In this document: positions 36,884 to 48,900 of the stretch, piece after piece
Layout of the letters: each line of letters opens with the position of its first letter
Position numbering within the stretch: position 1 is the first letter of the stretch
DNA from: Rhytidiadelphus loreus
Lineage: Eukaryota; Streptophyta; Bryopsida; Hypnales; Hylocomiaceae
Reading direction: 5' to 3'
Assembly: GCA_947034895.1 (NCBI GenBank)
Contig: OX344763.1
Location: forward strand, 6,264,501 to 6,328,500
Length of the DNA stretch: 64,000 nt
Program-made: the position numbers and the translations under genes
The notes under the pieces: model-generated
Seen by the model: the letters and a program-made list of their open reading frames with translations, nothing else
Databases searched by the model: none
What the model was told of the DNA's origin: nothing

Positions 36884-39800
36884 TCAAGAAGACGATGTAG
36901 ACATAGACTGAGAGTGGGCACTACTATCAGTCGATGATGTATCCATCTTTGATTCTACAGCTTCCACATCTAAAAACTTCAAAATTGTTGGGTCTAAAGA
37001 AGTAGACTTCTTCCGTGCAGGAAAGTCTTCTTCAGATGCAAATGTAGATGCTAAGGCCTCTGCATATGATGGCAATATGTAGGACTTCTCCGGGCTTGAA
37101 AAAAAAGAGGGTAAAGTGAAAAAAGGCCGTTGAGTTGCCTTGTTTGAAATCATGCTGTAAAACCAAAGAAGTGTCAGAACAAATTTCAAAATCACATTGA
37201 TAATAAACGAAATGTGTAATATATGTGCAAAATGACAAAAGCATTAGAATTAGACATATAATTTGGCAAATAATGTTAGATGAGGATAGACTTACTCACA
37301 TGTGAAACGAGATTTCTTGACAATGCGTGGAAGTTGAACTTCCACTGTATCATCATCATCGTCAAGCAATACGGCAGCTACGGTTGGTTTAGGAACAGGT
37401 GGAATTGTCCGAATCATCGGAGCCAAAACTGCATTGAAGAGGGCTTTGTCACCCTCAAGTGCAACGATGTGCCTACCCAAGTTTCGACAAGCATGGATAG
37501 AGGCCCCTAGTACCAAGTACAACACAGATGAAATTAGAAAGCAGACCTCTATAAGGGTAAAAGAGAAAGAAAAAAAAATTATAGAGAAGAATGATTTAAG
37601 TCGTCTAATATTACATGTACTAGCATTGCAATCCATAATAACATCATTTGGAAATGAACACCGTTGTATCAACATTTGGAGTAATCTAGGATCCTTCTCT
37701 CGTGCCCCTCTCCATGGCTTGGAACTCTGGTCCATAGTCATAGTCTCTAAATTTGTGAAATTGTGAAGTACATCATTAGCCGCAACATCCAAATTCAGTT
37801 TTGCTAAACTTGGTGGGCATGGCTGGAATTGAAACTTGGAAGATTCAACTCCAGGCAACTTCCTGACGAACAACATAATTCCAAACCGCTGTGTCTGCAA
37901 AAACGCAGATGTAGAACCATAGATTAAATTCAAAGAAGTGTAAGAGATTGAGGGACTATAATGAAATATAAAAAAAGACATGTCAATGAAATTGAAAAAG
38001 GAACATTAATTTATAGTAACACTTGGTTTGACAACAAAACGTCTATAAGAAATTAAAAACATCCAAAATTCAAATGATAAAGAAATGTACCGTTCTTCTT
38101 GGCGCAACAGGTGAGGCCAAATGTAACGTGTTCGTTCCCCACCAATCCTTCATCGGCTCAAAAGAGTAAGTAATACCGTATTGTACAACGGTAGCCTTTG
38201 TAATGGCCCTCAAGGGATAGATAATGATAAGAGCTCCATCATCATGTACATGACCATCATTGAACTCAAAAAACAATTGAAGCCAGTCCGGATCCTCTGC
38301 GTTCCACTTGGGAATGCTAGTCGGAGGCATCGATAAACCAGGGACAGGCAATCCCTCTGGCATGTCTCCAATAATGAGGTCTACATGAGGCTTATTGCAC
38401 TTAACTCCTTTGAACAGGCGTTCCTTGTCCCCCTTGTACTGCAACAGAATTACAATGGTAAGTACCAGAAACAAACAAATCTAAATGAATGGGAAAAAAA
38501 TGTATGAGGACAAACAAGAAAAAACGCTCACCATGTCTATGAACTTCAGAATGTCATGGTACACCTGGGGGAGAGGATCAGCCAACACACTTGCAAGAGA
38601 ATGGTTAATGATGAATTCATTCATAGATATGTCTGAGTCGGTCAAAAATTCTATAGGTGATGGACCGTGCAACATGCCTTCTTCACTAAGTGAAGCAAAA
38701 TCTGCATCTCGTTTGGTGCCACGTGAACCCGAACCTCGATGCTGTGAGACCTCATCTTTAGTCGACGAAACTGGAATTGGATCTTTCGCCTTCTTCTCCT
38801 TGTTCTTCTTCGCCTCTGCAGCCTCTGCCAATTTCAAGGTCCGTTTCGTCAATTTTTCCTTAGCCTTCTCCACTGCTTCGGCATTTTTCAATGCTACCTT
38901 CTTATCTGCCTCCTCTCTTTTCTTCATGGCTTTGGCTTTAGCATCGTCGTCAAGGCCAGCAAATTCTTCATTGTCCACTTCCTTGCTTTGTGAATTTGTA
39001 GAAAGCTTTAGCTGCTGCTCAGTCTCTGGCGTGAACTCAGGTGGGCAATCCAAATACCAAGTACCCGTCTTCAAGTGCAAACTGGTCCACAACTGTAATT
39101 GCGACGAAGAAAACATGCAATGCTCAGATGAAGCATCCACCCACGTGGAGAGAAAAACTGGTAAGTCACATTTCGCAATGGCTCCTTTTGCCAGCAACTC
39201 AAACTTGAAATACCTGTACCAAGAACCAGAAGATGTCAACTACAAGATATCAAGTTCCACGTGCAACTATTCAATCAATTACTAAAACAAAACCCTGTGT
39301 GAGATAGTATACCAGAAAGAATTAGTAATAAGTACTCATATGAAGAGCATTATATAACTCCATCTACAATCATTGTATCCTTAGCGCAGAGTCCATTCAA
39401 TAAGACCAGATTTTAGTCATCCGAACACACATACGAAGATCATTACCTAATTCCACTTATAATCAGTTTGCCCTTGGCGTCGAGGGCATTCAATAAAATC
39501 AGATTTAGTCATCGTCATTAATATGAATAGAATATAGAAATGTCGGATGATGCTGAGGAAAGAATTATGAAGACTGAACAACAAGTTACGGAATCTGCTA
39601 TAAACTAACAACAAGCAATTTTGTCATTACCTGAAAAGTACACGTTTGACGACCAAGTCCGTGCCTTTGCGTTTCCTAAAGTCATCTGACTTCTTAAAAC
39701 CGTCATCCCCCTTGGAATCCCCCTTAGAATTCCCCTTGAAATGCCCCAAAAAAGCTTTGTCCCAAACACGAACCCTCCACCCCTCAAGATAATCTGGAAA

Positions 39801-42800
39801 AGAGTCCGGCTCTTTCGGAGTATCCATATTCAATCGCAATTGGTCCTTCTTCACTATCTCATCAAACATTTCAGACCCCAACTCTTCAATCTGTTAACCA
39901 AACATAAATAAGTTATCAAATAAGAAGAAATTATTTTCGCGCAGCAAAGAATCATGCAAGACTAAAACAGAATACCAAAAATGATGAGATAGAGTTGAAA
40001 TACATACCGCAGCATACCAGCATGCTTTAGCCAAGAAAGACTTCAACTCATTCTCTCCAACTGGCTTCGGTGGAAACCAGAGTGCCTTCCTTGTTTCAGT
40101 TGAGGTATTCCACCACTGAAGCCACCGGACTTTTTGCACACTATTGGCATTGGAAGTTGCAATCAATTGCAACTTCTCTAATGTCATTTCTGGAGTGATA
40201 TTCTCAGTCCAGTGGCGCTCAATCTGTAGCACTCAAAAATGTACTTAAAAAAACAAAAAATTGAAAGAAAGACCCAGAAATGGAAGTGACCAAGCAATAA
40301 CAAGATGTAGTCAAAATGAACATACTTCTTCAAGGAAACCGCTCCCAAGCTGGGGATTGGCCACTGCTGTCAATTTGTACAACTTTTGAGTCAAACGAGT
40401 TGTTGCTTCCTTCGTAGCAACCTTCATGGTAGCCAAAATGGCTTCTGGGGACTGATCTTCTTCATCAGATTCTTCTTTGTACTTTCGAACTGCAGCATCA
40501 GCTGCGGCAGATATCTCATACTACAGAAAAAACATAAAATAAGTAGTGTTTCGTAATTTGATGCAGAAAACATAAAAGTCTGGATTTGTGACAAATATGA
40601 AATATTACCCGAAAAATGAAGGCAGTGAAGACTTCTACGGACATGGAGTACCAACTTTTCCGTGAGTTCTGGGTGCATTGGGCCATCTCCGAGGTATTCA
40701 AGTGCTCCGCAAACATATGTAATGGCAGCACTCCATACTTCTGGACACGGTACAGCGTGAACCAAATTCGTTTTGATAAACGAATTCTCTGTTTGTCTGC
40801 AAGGCAAAATGATAAAGATTAATAATTATGAAGAAACTTAAATAAACCATTCGAAAAGAGAAATAAGTAATAAATCAAATGATGAACTTACTGGTTGATA
40901 TCGTGCATAGCATGCATGATTTGGGCAACTTTTCCTTTTGTATCCAAAATAATAGAATCAACCGAGATGTGCCAATCTTGATCGCTGGCATGTCGTTTGG
41001 AAATGTAGGAAGACCACGCCAACAGCCTATGGTTCCCATCACAAACAAAAAACTTCAAAGACTGAAAACTCTCCAAGCCAGGAGTTGCATTGAGGTAGGC
41101 ATTGAAGACGTCATTTTCAGCCTTCCAGATTGGCCCCCAAGTCTCCATTTCAGCATCAGAGACTTCCTCCATTTCTCCTTGCTCGTTCGTGATTGATACA
41201 TAAAATACATTGGATCCATCTCGGTATCCATGTACGAACTCCTGCTCAAGTTTTGTAAGATCACATTGCAGAGCTGAACGGATCATAGGCATAGTCTTTA
41301 GACGACATAAGGGGATTTTCAAACAAGAGATTGAATTCGGTTTCAATCTCAAAGCAGAAATCGCAGCAACCGAATTGACTTTTTGTGCCTTCCGGAAGTC
41401 GTCCTCTGTAGTAAGATCCGTATCTTTGTTCTCAACATCCACCACAGAGGAAGTCTTCTCTTCCACAACGTCTGCATCAATGTCCTCTCCCTCCTTACTC
41501 AAAGACTGAAAATCAAGAGATTTCCCTTCCTCATCCTATCACACACAAGCAATATTTTTATTAAATGATTACTTATACTTGAAGGCGTCATTTGACTAGA
41601 GAACACCGAAAAATTTATTATCACTAAATCCAATAGTTAAAGAATAGGATAGCTCTCCAAGTGTTGTTATATGGTCCCATCGGTGACGAGGCTACAAAAT
41701 TTAATGCCAAATTTCACAGTGAAGAGGTCCCCCAGGCGCCGAGGCTTCCAGGATTGAGGCCGCAGCCTGGGTACACCGGGTCTCCTCGTGCCTTCGCCAC
41801 GCACTGGACGGGTCCCCTCGGCGCCGAGGCTTGGAGCAAGGAGGCCGCAGCCCGACTGGAGTCATGCCATCGCCACACACTGGCAGGGTCCCTCGTGCCT
41901 TCGCCACGCACTGGACGGGTCCCCTCGGTGCCGAGGCTTGGAGCAAGGAGGCCGCAGCCCGACTGGAGTCATGCCATCGCCACGCACTGGACGGGTCCCC
42001 TCGGCGCCGAGGCTTGGAGCAAGGAGGCCGCAGCCCGACTGGAGTCATGCCATCGCCACGCACTGGACGGGTCCCCTCGGCGCCGAGGCTTGGAGCAAGG
42101 AGGCCGCAGCCCAACTGGAGTCATGCCATCGCCACGCACTGGACGGGTCCCCTCGGCGCCGAGGCTTGGAGCAAGGAGGCTGCAGCCCGACTGGAGTCAT
42201 GCCATCACCACGCACTGGACGGGTCCCTCGTGCCTTCGCCACGCACTGGACGGGTCCCCTCAGCGCCGAGGCTTGGAGCAAGGAGGCCGCAGCCCTTTCT
42301 GGTGTCGAAGGATCCACGTGAGATTAAAAGTATTTAGTCGGTACTTTCTCGCCGATGCCTTGGCTTAAAGATGCGATCTCCCTGGCAAGTATGCAGACGC
42401 ATGCATTGGTACCAGCTTGTGGAGATCGTTTGGGGCTGCTCACCATCTTCGATCATACTTCTTAACACTTTCGGGGCATCTCAACCACACCCTCGTTATG
42501 CAAGTCCGCCAATCGTTACGCTCCCCATGATCACAACAGAATCCTCCATTCAGTGAAGAACTAACCGAGGATGAACCGAACTGCAACACTTTCCATACAT
42601 TTCGACATGCACAGTGCGCACACATAATTCCGACTGAAGTCCCGCTTCGACAGCTTCCTCTGAACCGATGCTCTTAAACATGGATTGAGAATGCTCGCTC
42701 AAATGAATGCATCGGGATTCAAGCCTTCCCTATGCATTTTCTAAAACAATTCATACGTAACTTTCACTCATCCGTGTTCTGGAATGACCCCAATCACCAA

Positions 42801-44723
42801 GATCAACGTGATCAAATCCCGATCCTCCATTCTGTCAAAGTCCCACATCATCCGATCTAAGGACAAGCGAATACTATAGGAGAATCCGACTCTAGTCCCG
42901 CATGGAGGATATACCTGTGAAGCTGCTTCACCCAATCCAATTCCCCTGCACTGGAACATGGAATCAGGATTCTCGAAACCATGAATGCATTGGGTTCGAG
43001 GCCATCGTGTATGTTTCATTTGGAGAAGCAGTCCCTGTGGTTCACTTTCACATCCGTTGCAAATGCTTCACTTTGACATCCGTGTTTGGGCAGTCTACGT
43101 GATCACATCACGATCTTGAAGCCAGTGAAGAACTCGCAGGGATCCAAATCTGTCTAAATTAAAGATCACCTAGAGTCCCTCGGCTCCGAGGCCACATCAC
43201 TGGAGTCCAATTCATACTAAAATTTGACGAGGGAGATTACGGTTCCAGCTTGGTCAATTACCGTCAGCCTAGAAGGATCCTATGTCAAGATCTGGATTTC
43301 TGTTAAAAACCGAAGGCGTCGACTTCGAGAGTGTCCTGCGCCTCCCGGGTGTGACCTGCTTCAAAATCTTGGAGGATTAGACTCGGAAATCAGAGACTCT
43401 GAAATGAGACCCTCGGCGCCGAAGGCGTCAACTTCGAGAGTGTCCTGCGCCTCCCGGGCGTGACCTGCTTCGAAATCCCGGAGGATTAGACTCGGAAATC
43501 AGAGACTCCGAAATGAGACCCTCGGCGCCGAGGGCACCTCCTTCGACGAGTCTATCGTTCCTCTCCCCTTGCGAATTTATCCTTCTCCCGCCTCCTTCTG
43601 CCGCCCAAATGCACCTTCGCCCGCCTCCTTCTCGCGCCTCCTTCTGCCGCCCGAATGCTTCAACTGGACTCCCTCGGCTCCGAGGCCACTTCTGTGGAGT
43701 TCGATCTTGGTCGAAATTCGATGCGTGAGTTCCGGGTGCGGGATTCGTGAAGGTTCCTTGGCCCTTATTCGGGAATCCCTTGGACCCATTGCGAGACAAG
43801 CTTGCGTCGAATCTCACAGGACGCGGAGATTCCTGTAGAGGCAAGCTTTGATACAAAGCCAACAAGTAAGACAATAAGAGAACAATAAATTCCTCACCTG
43901 TAATTCCGAAGGGGGGATCTCGGCCGTGTGATCTTGAAGTCCGTGATCCTCATTGCTTCCACTTGCATCACCGTCGCCTCATGTCTCTCCAAGTGCCGCA
44001 CTCCTCGTCGTTGGCCTCCTTGCCATTGCTCTTCTACCCTAATGAGGAAACCAAACCCTAGATTAGTTTGAAGTCACGGTGGAGTTCTACAAACGGAGAA
44101 GGTTTAGTCTTGAAGAATGAGAAAGAGTTTCGAAAATGTTTTGGCACTCACAACGCAAGGTCGATGATCCAGTAGTCTAGAACGGAAACGACATGCAACC
44201 TGCTTCTGAAGTACCGCAAGAGAGACCGCAAGGGTACCGCAAGAGAGAACAAAGCACGCGGGAAATGGGAGAGGCGGGGAGACTGCCGGTCAAAGTTCGG
44301 CGATGTTTCCTGGACATTCCAAAGCGGGCCGGGATCCTACGAGTTTCGTGGACAGAGCCCTAATATAATACTGAGGTCTGGAATATAAAGTAATATTACA
44401 TATTTGTAAAGAAAAGCATCTAGTGGTATACTTACACTTGAATCTGACATGTGTCCTTCACTTGATAGCTCCTCCGTATGCTTCTTCTTAATCAGTTCTT
44501 CATGTATGCTTCTTTCATTTTTGACAATAACATCTGCATTGACATGATTGACTATGCAACTCGGCTTGGGAGGGGTCTCTTTTTTTACTACAACACTCTT
44601 CTCTCGTGCAAACTGTGCCCGTTGTAATTCCTTTCGGGAAGAAAAGAAAAGCTTTCTTTTCTTCTTCCGCTTTCGCAGATTGTACTGGGGACCACTCTCT
44701 CTTGTCCCCTTTTCAGCATGCAT
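36884..44723 (-). CDS. ParB-like / DNA methyltransferase-like fusion protein, multi-exon
   Basis: Exons, minus strand: 44723-44436, 41535-40892, 40796-40609, 40520-40326, 40223-40008, 39890-39631, 39213-38532, 38438-38091, 37894-37615 (or 37621), 37506-37296, 37154-36884; about 1190 codons. Phases agree except between exons 3 and 4, where one extra G disrupts the frame. Domains: a basic N-terminus (YNLRKRKKKRK); an acidic stretch; a ParB/sulfiredoxin-like domain ending in FFVCDGNHRLLAWSSYI; a helical middle; a Lys/Ala/Glu coiled coil (exon 7); then a methyltransferase-like region. VDLIIGDMPEG sits where DxxxxDPPYG (motif IV) is expected. GRHIVALEGD follows DCNASTWASIHACRNLG, which matches DPFxGSG...LGRxxxGxExD (motif I) in spacing. 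Motif IV before motif I is the permuted, beta-class-like order. The Ser-rich tail ends at TGA 36884. Key catalytic residues are altered, so the protein may bind DNA or nucleotide rather than methylate. Confidence 0.65.
41735..42297. repeat. 76-bp GC-rich tandem array inside the element
   Basis: Units contain ACTGGAGTCATGCCATCGCC, CACGCACTGGACGGGTCCC and the palindrome CTCGGCGCCGAG followed by GCTTGGAGCAAGGAGGCCGC. The period is 76 bp between about 41949, 42025, 42101 and 42177. The first and last units carry an extra block with CCCTCGTGCCTTCGCC. The array is open in several frames on both strands only because it is GC-rich and repeated; the open frames are not genes. It lies in the long intron between the first two exons of the ParB-methyltransferase-like gene. 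Confidence 0.9.
43310..43527. repeat. 109-bp direct tandem duplication
   Basis: Two adjacent copies (about 43310-43418 and 43419-43527) begin CGAAGGCGTC and end CCCTCGGCGC, with about seven differences. Each contains GAGTGTCCTGCGCCTCCCGG and GAATTAGACTCGG-like text. A shorter GCCTCCTTCTGCCGCCC repeat follows at 43587-43660. All lie in the same intron or 5' region of the minus-strand gene. Confidence 0.85.
43898..44026 (-). other. Alternative 5' exon for the minus-strand gene, with in-frame TGA
   Basis: From the ATG at 44026 the frame reads MARRPTTRSAALGET, then TGA, then GDGDASGSNEDHGLQ to a good donor (CAG|gtgagg, exon end 43898). It would join the 41535 exon in phase 0, giving an acidic leader in the same style as that exon. 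The sequence just upstream looks like a GC-richer 5' UTR with a possible acceptor (CCTCATTAG). It could be an alternative first exon damaged by a single substitution, or a coincidence. The 44723 start is preferred here because it is uninterrupted. Confidence 0.35.
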
Positions 44724-45942
44724 GGGACTAAAGGATCATACTACTCAAAAACTCTATAAAATGGATAGACATAAGAGATGCAACAGAAGTGCAATATCTA
44801 ATAAGCACTTGTGATTGATTTCAACGTATAAGCTGAACTCAAAATTCTACTATGTCATGATTCTACAAAAATGGCTAGACATGAGCTCTGTCCATCATTT
44901 TATACTATATCTTAAAATATTTTGTGTGGAAATTTAAATTTGAATGTTTGCTTCAGTACTCTTTGAAATAATGTCTTCAAATATTTGAAGGATCCTACGT
45001 CATAACTATCAAGTACTCTATTATAGGCATAGAATAGAGAAAAATTCATTGATTAAATACTGTTTTGTACTCGCTAGAAATTTAATTAAAAAATGTGGTT
45101 TACAAAATAGAGAAATTAGGTTGTCACTCCAATTAGATCTTTGTAATTCAATTCAATTTAATTACCCCTTGAATCCTGACTTTTAGACTTGGGTGGGCAT
45201 ACAACTCTCTGAACCATGCCTTGATCTAGTGCTATAATCTATGCCACACACATGGCTTACAGTTAATTAAATCGTGGTACAATAGCATAAAATATTGATG
45301 TAGTGTGGATTGTCAAGAAATTAGCATGGAGCAACCAGATTTCACCATTTTTTCTACATAACCGTTATTTTTTTTTAAAAATTGTTTTTAGATCTCCTAA
45401 TTCATCATGGTAATTTACGCTATCCAAATCTCTTAAACCTACAAAAATTTAATGTAGATCTCCATGGATCCGTTTTATAGTCCCTCCAGAAAGAGTCTTC
45501 ATTATATGTGTATGTTAGAATTAATAGAAATTAAGGGTACATGGATTGCTATAAGGACAAGAATCAGAGTTTTTCAACTTTGGCATATTCATAAATTTTG
45601 CCCAATCATAAAGGATCCGAGATCTACAACAGAGAAATCTTGCTACATTAGTTGCATTACATTTGTATTTATGAATTCGTTAAGAAAAACGGCTCTTTCT
45701 CAGGGAATTAAATTTGGATAGTCAATTAAATAGGAGATATTTATATTTGAAATAGTAGTTCACATTTAATATTAGTTATCGCATATTTTTCACACTACAA
45801 TGTACCTTCATTGTTTCCATGTAATGTTTCATCATCTGCTTATATATCATACTGATGTTTATTCAATCCATCTCTAATCTCTAAACTTTACTAACTTAGT
45901 CATCGTAAACATCTCATTGTTGATGTGCCTCCTTTTTACTCA
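44724..45942. promoter_or_regulatory. Divergent intergenic region inside the 14-kb element
   Basis: About 1.2 kb of AT-rich DNA separates the two divergent start codons, so both promoters should lie here. No TATA box or other element can be assigned with confidence. A 258-nt open frame at 45464-45721 (+) has no recognisable motif and could be a 5' exon or chance. Confidence 0.4.
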
Positions 45943-48900
45943 ATGGCATCCATTCGAGCGGATGGCCATGAGATTCCAGTAGTTCTTCCTCTTGGGCCAG
46001 ATGGGTATGCTGTAGTGTCCTTACACCTTCTTCATGTCCGATTTGGTTTCATCCAATCTACTGTCTATGTTGAAGAAGAGGTCATGTCTGATTCTGGGCG
46101 CTTGAAGGAGTATGTCCACATGCTTAAGTTAGAACTCCAAGACGGTCATGTGTGGCACTAATCAATGCATTCTCGCCCACCAACATATCCAACTAATACA
46201 ACTACAGTTAGTATTGTTGGTTGCCTGCGCAATCTTGGATCAATTCGGAAGTCTCGAAACGAAATTGTTGCATTAGACTACAATTCATTGATCCACAGGG
46301 AAGTGCAGTATCTTCCTCTTGACTTTGACGGAGATGTGATATTTGAGTTGCCTTCACTTCGTCTTTCTTCTTCATCATCTTCTGGTGGAAATTTACAAGG
46401 GATGGATAAAAAATACGATGGTCATGCTTGGTGTCGGACCATGACATCCAATATCCACAACCAGGATGGTTTGAAGTTTAGGAAATCCTCCTGTGCAGGC
46501 CATCTTGTATGTAACAATTCTGAATGTGATTATTTGAAGCGATTCTCAAAGCGCAACGAGACGGAGTGGTGTGGTTATACTAACGTTCCATTCTATGTTG
46601 GCGCTAATCCTCCAAAGGATTCTTGTGTTCTCTACAAGATGTGCAAATGTCCGCCACATTGCATTAGTATTTGTGATGCTAGAATATATTACATCCACAG
46701 TGATACTGCTCTAATGACCCGAGCGTGCATTCACTTAGGTAATCATATGCATCCTGTAGCTTCTGGTGTATGTAGAGAGGCTGTAGATACTATTTCAGGT
46801 CTCATTGCATGTGAGGTTGCCAAAACACCGATTGCAACTAACTCAGCCATTGCCATGGCAGCAAGTAAGCAATTTCTAGATAACCACCTCATACACAACG
46901 GTGAAGGTCCTAAAGAGATGTTGCAGGGGAAGTTATTAGAAGATGTCATGGATAGGTTCCAGAGACTAAGTTCACCTAACATTCGTAACATTATCACTTC
47001 GTTTCGTAGCACAGGCAAAAATGGTGTTATAGATAGTATCATGAATATGAAACGGAATTTGAAGTTCGAATACATTCATGATAGTGTGTTCCCTGGACAA
47101 GGAAAAGAGAAGGTATACTTATTCAAGATGTTGGTAGAAGGGCCTGGTAGTGGAGTGGACTTAGTAAGGCGCATGCAACCGAGTGGAGACCTTGAGAATG
47201 CATGGCTCATGTTCGACCACGTCAAGCGTGTGAAGGATTGGACGACCATGGCATGCCATGTTTATGACACAGATTGCAGAAAGGTGATGACAATTGTTGT
47301 CTGCAACATGCAATCTGAGGACACCGAGGTTCAAAGCATCATGTGGAGGTTACTGAATGATGTCATGAAACGCAATGGTGTGCCAAATCCGAACTTCAAG
47401 GGCTTCATGGCTGATAGTGCACAAGCAAATTGGAATGCCGTCCGCATTGTGTATGGTTCAGGGGATTCCAAAATTGAGATGGTGAACCATGAGCGAACTT
47501 GTCTCTTACATTGGAGTACGTCATTGCATCGCCATACACAGAAGCTCATCAAACCGGATTTACAACATCAACATACTCGTCTTTGCAAGCAATATAAAGA
47601 TGCAAAGACTATGGAGGAAGCTGAGACGCGATACCTGGCAATTCGTTCTTGGTGGCTTTCATCTGGCGCAGCCTCAGAAGATGCTCTGCGTGAATTGGAG
47701 TTGTGGCTTGCATTTTGGCACTTTCGGTATCGCCAGTGGGGTGGCTTCATGCAAATGGTATTTTAATCAATCTTTGGTTTTTGTATTATATCTTCCGTTC
47801 AGTTGCACTTGCATTTTATATTGCCTTCTGTAGAGCAAAACTTTTATATTCTGTCTTACATAAGGATTTAAACAACATAAATTGAATTTTTATCAGTATA
47901 CGAAGTAGGTCACTTTGCCCTCGGCGCCGAGGGGAGACTTTGATCTCAATCCCGAAGGTAGACTTTGATTTCAATCATGAGGGCAACTCTAGCCTCGGCT
48001 CCGAGGAGAGATTTTGACCTCGGTTGTGTGGAGTGACTTTGTCCTTGACTCCAAGGGGAGTCTCTACCTTGTATCGGTGAAATTATACTTGTGGTGGTAT
48101 GCCTTTATTTGAAGTGTGTCTTTGAATTTCTTTTTGATTTCATTTTGACCTTAAGGATACATTTGTTTTTCTTCAGGACTTGAACCTTGAGGAGATGGCA
48201 GACATGCCATCATGCAACTTATCCGAAACAGTCCATAATAGATGGTTGCAACAATCGGGTAATCGCGGTAATGATTTGTTCGCGGCCACATGTGATGACT
48301 GCATTCGATCGTTTATGCAAATGACAAATTATCGAGCTTTCTTAAACGGCACAACATCAAGGTCAGGGCCGTCAAAGGAAGAGTTGAAGTTGAGAGGCGC
48401 TAGGCGTAGTAGGGACCCAAAGAAGATTGCAGAGGCGTTGAATGGACTTCCTGGCTTAAGTGACGTTGGAACACGTATTCCACATTTGGAAGGCGAAGAG
48501 GTGTTTGGCAGTAGTAAACGCAAGCTTGACATTCCTATTGGTTCTGATGGTGATTCTCATCGTCCGGTCAAGGTCAACTTCTCCCAGCCACGTGTGCAAA
48601 GGCGATCTACTTCTACGTCCACCGTTCCTTGCACTCAAGTAGACATGCCGATTACCTCGACGCATGTACCACACGTCACAACTGCAATGGAGACTGACTG
48701 TGACACTTCGCAATGGCATATTGCAAGACTGTCTCACAAATCTAGCTGCAAATGTCATGCCCAACAGAGGGGTTCAAATATCCGTTGCGTCACCAAAATT
48801 GCAAAGGGATCTAAAGGCACTCCAGCTCCAACTTATCGTGGTAGCAAAAAACAATATGGTGGAAATAAGGAGATCATGACTGACTTTTGGTTCTGTCCTG

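Noticed and set aside
38485..39285. 266-codon plus-strand open frame
   Set aside because: It is the exact antisense of exon 7 (coiled coil) of the minus-strand gene, whose splice phases and composition are coherent. Lys/Ala/Glu-rich coding DNA often leaves an open antisense Ser/Phe-rich frame.
41661..42368. Long overlapping open frames on both strands in the GC-rich array
   Set aside because: They are periodic 76-bp repeats that stay open in several frames at once because the unit lacks stops in them. No start context, domain or splicing supports a protein.
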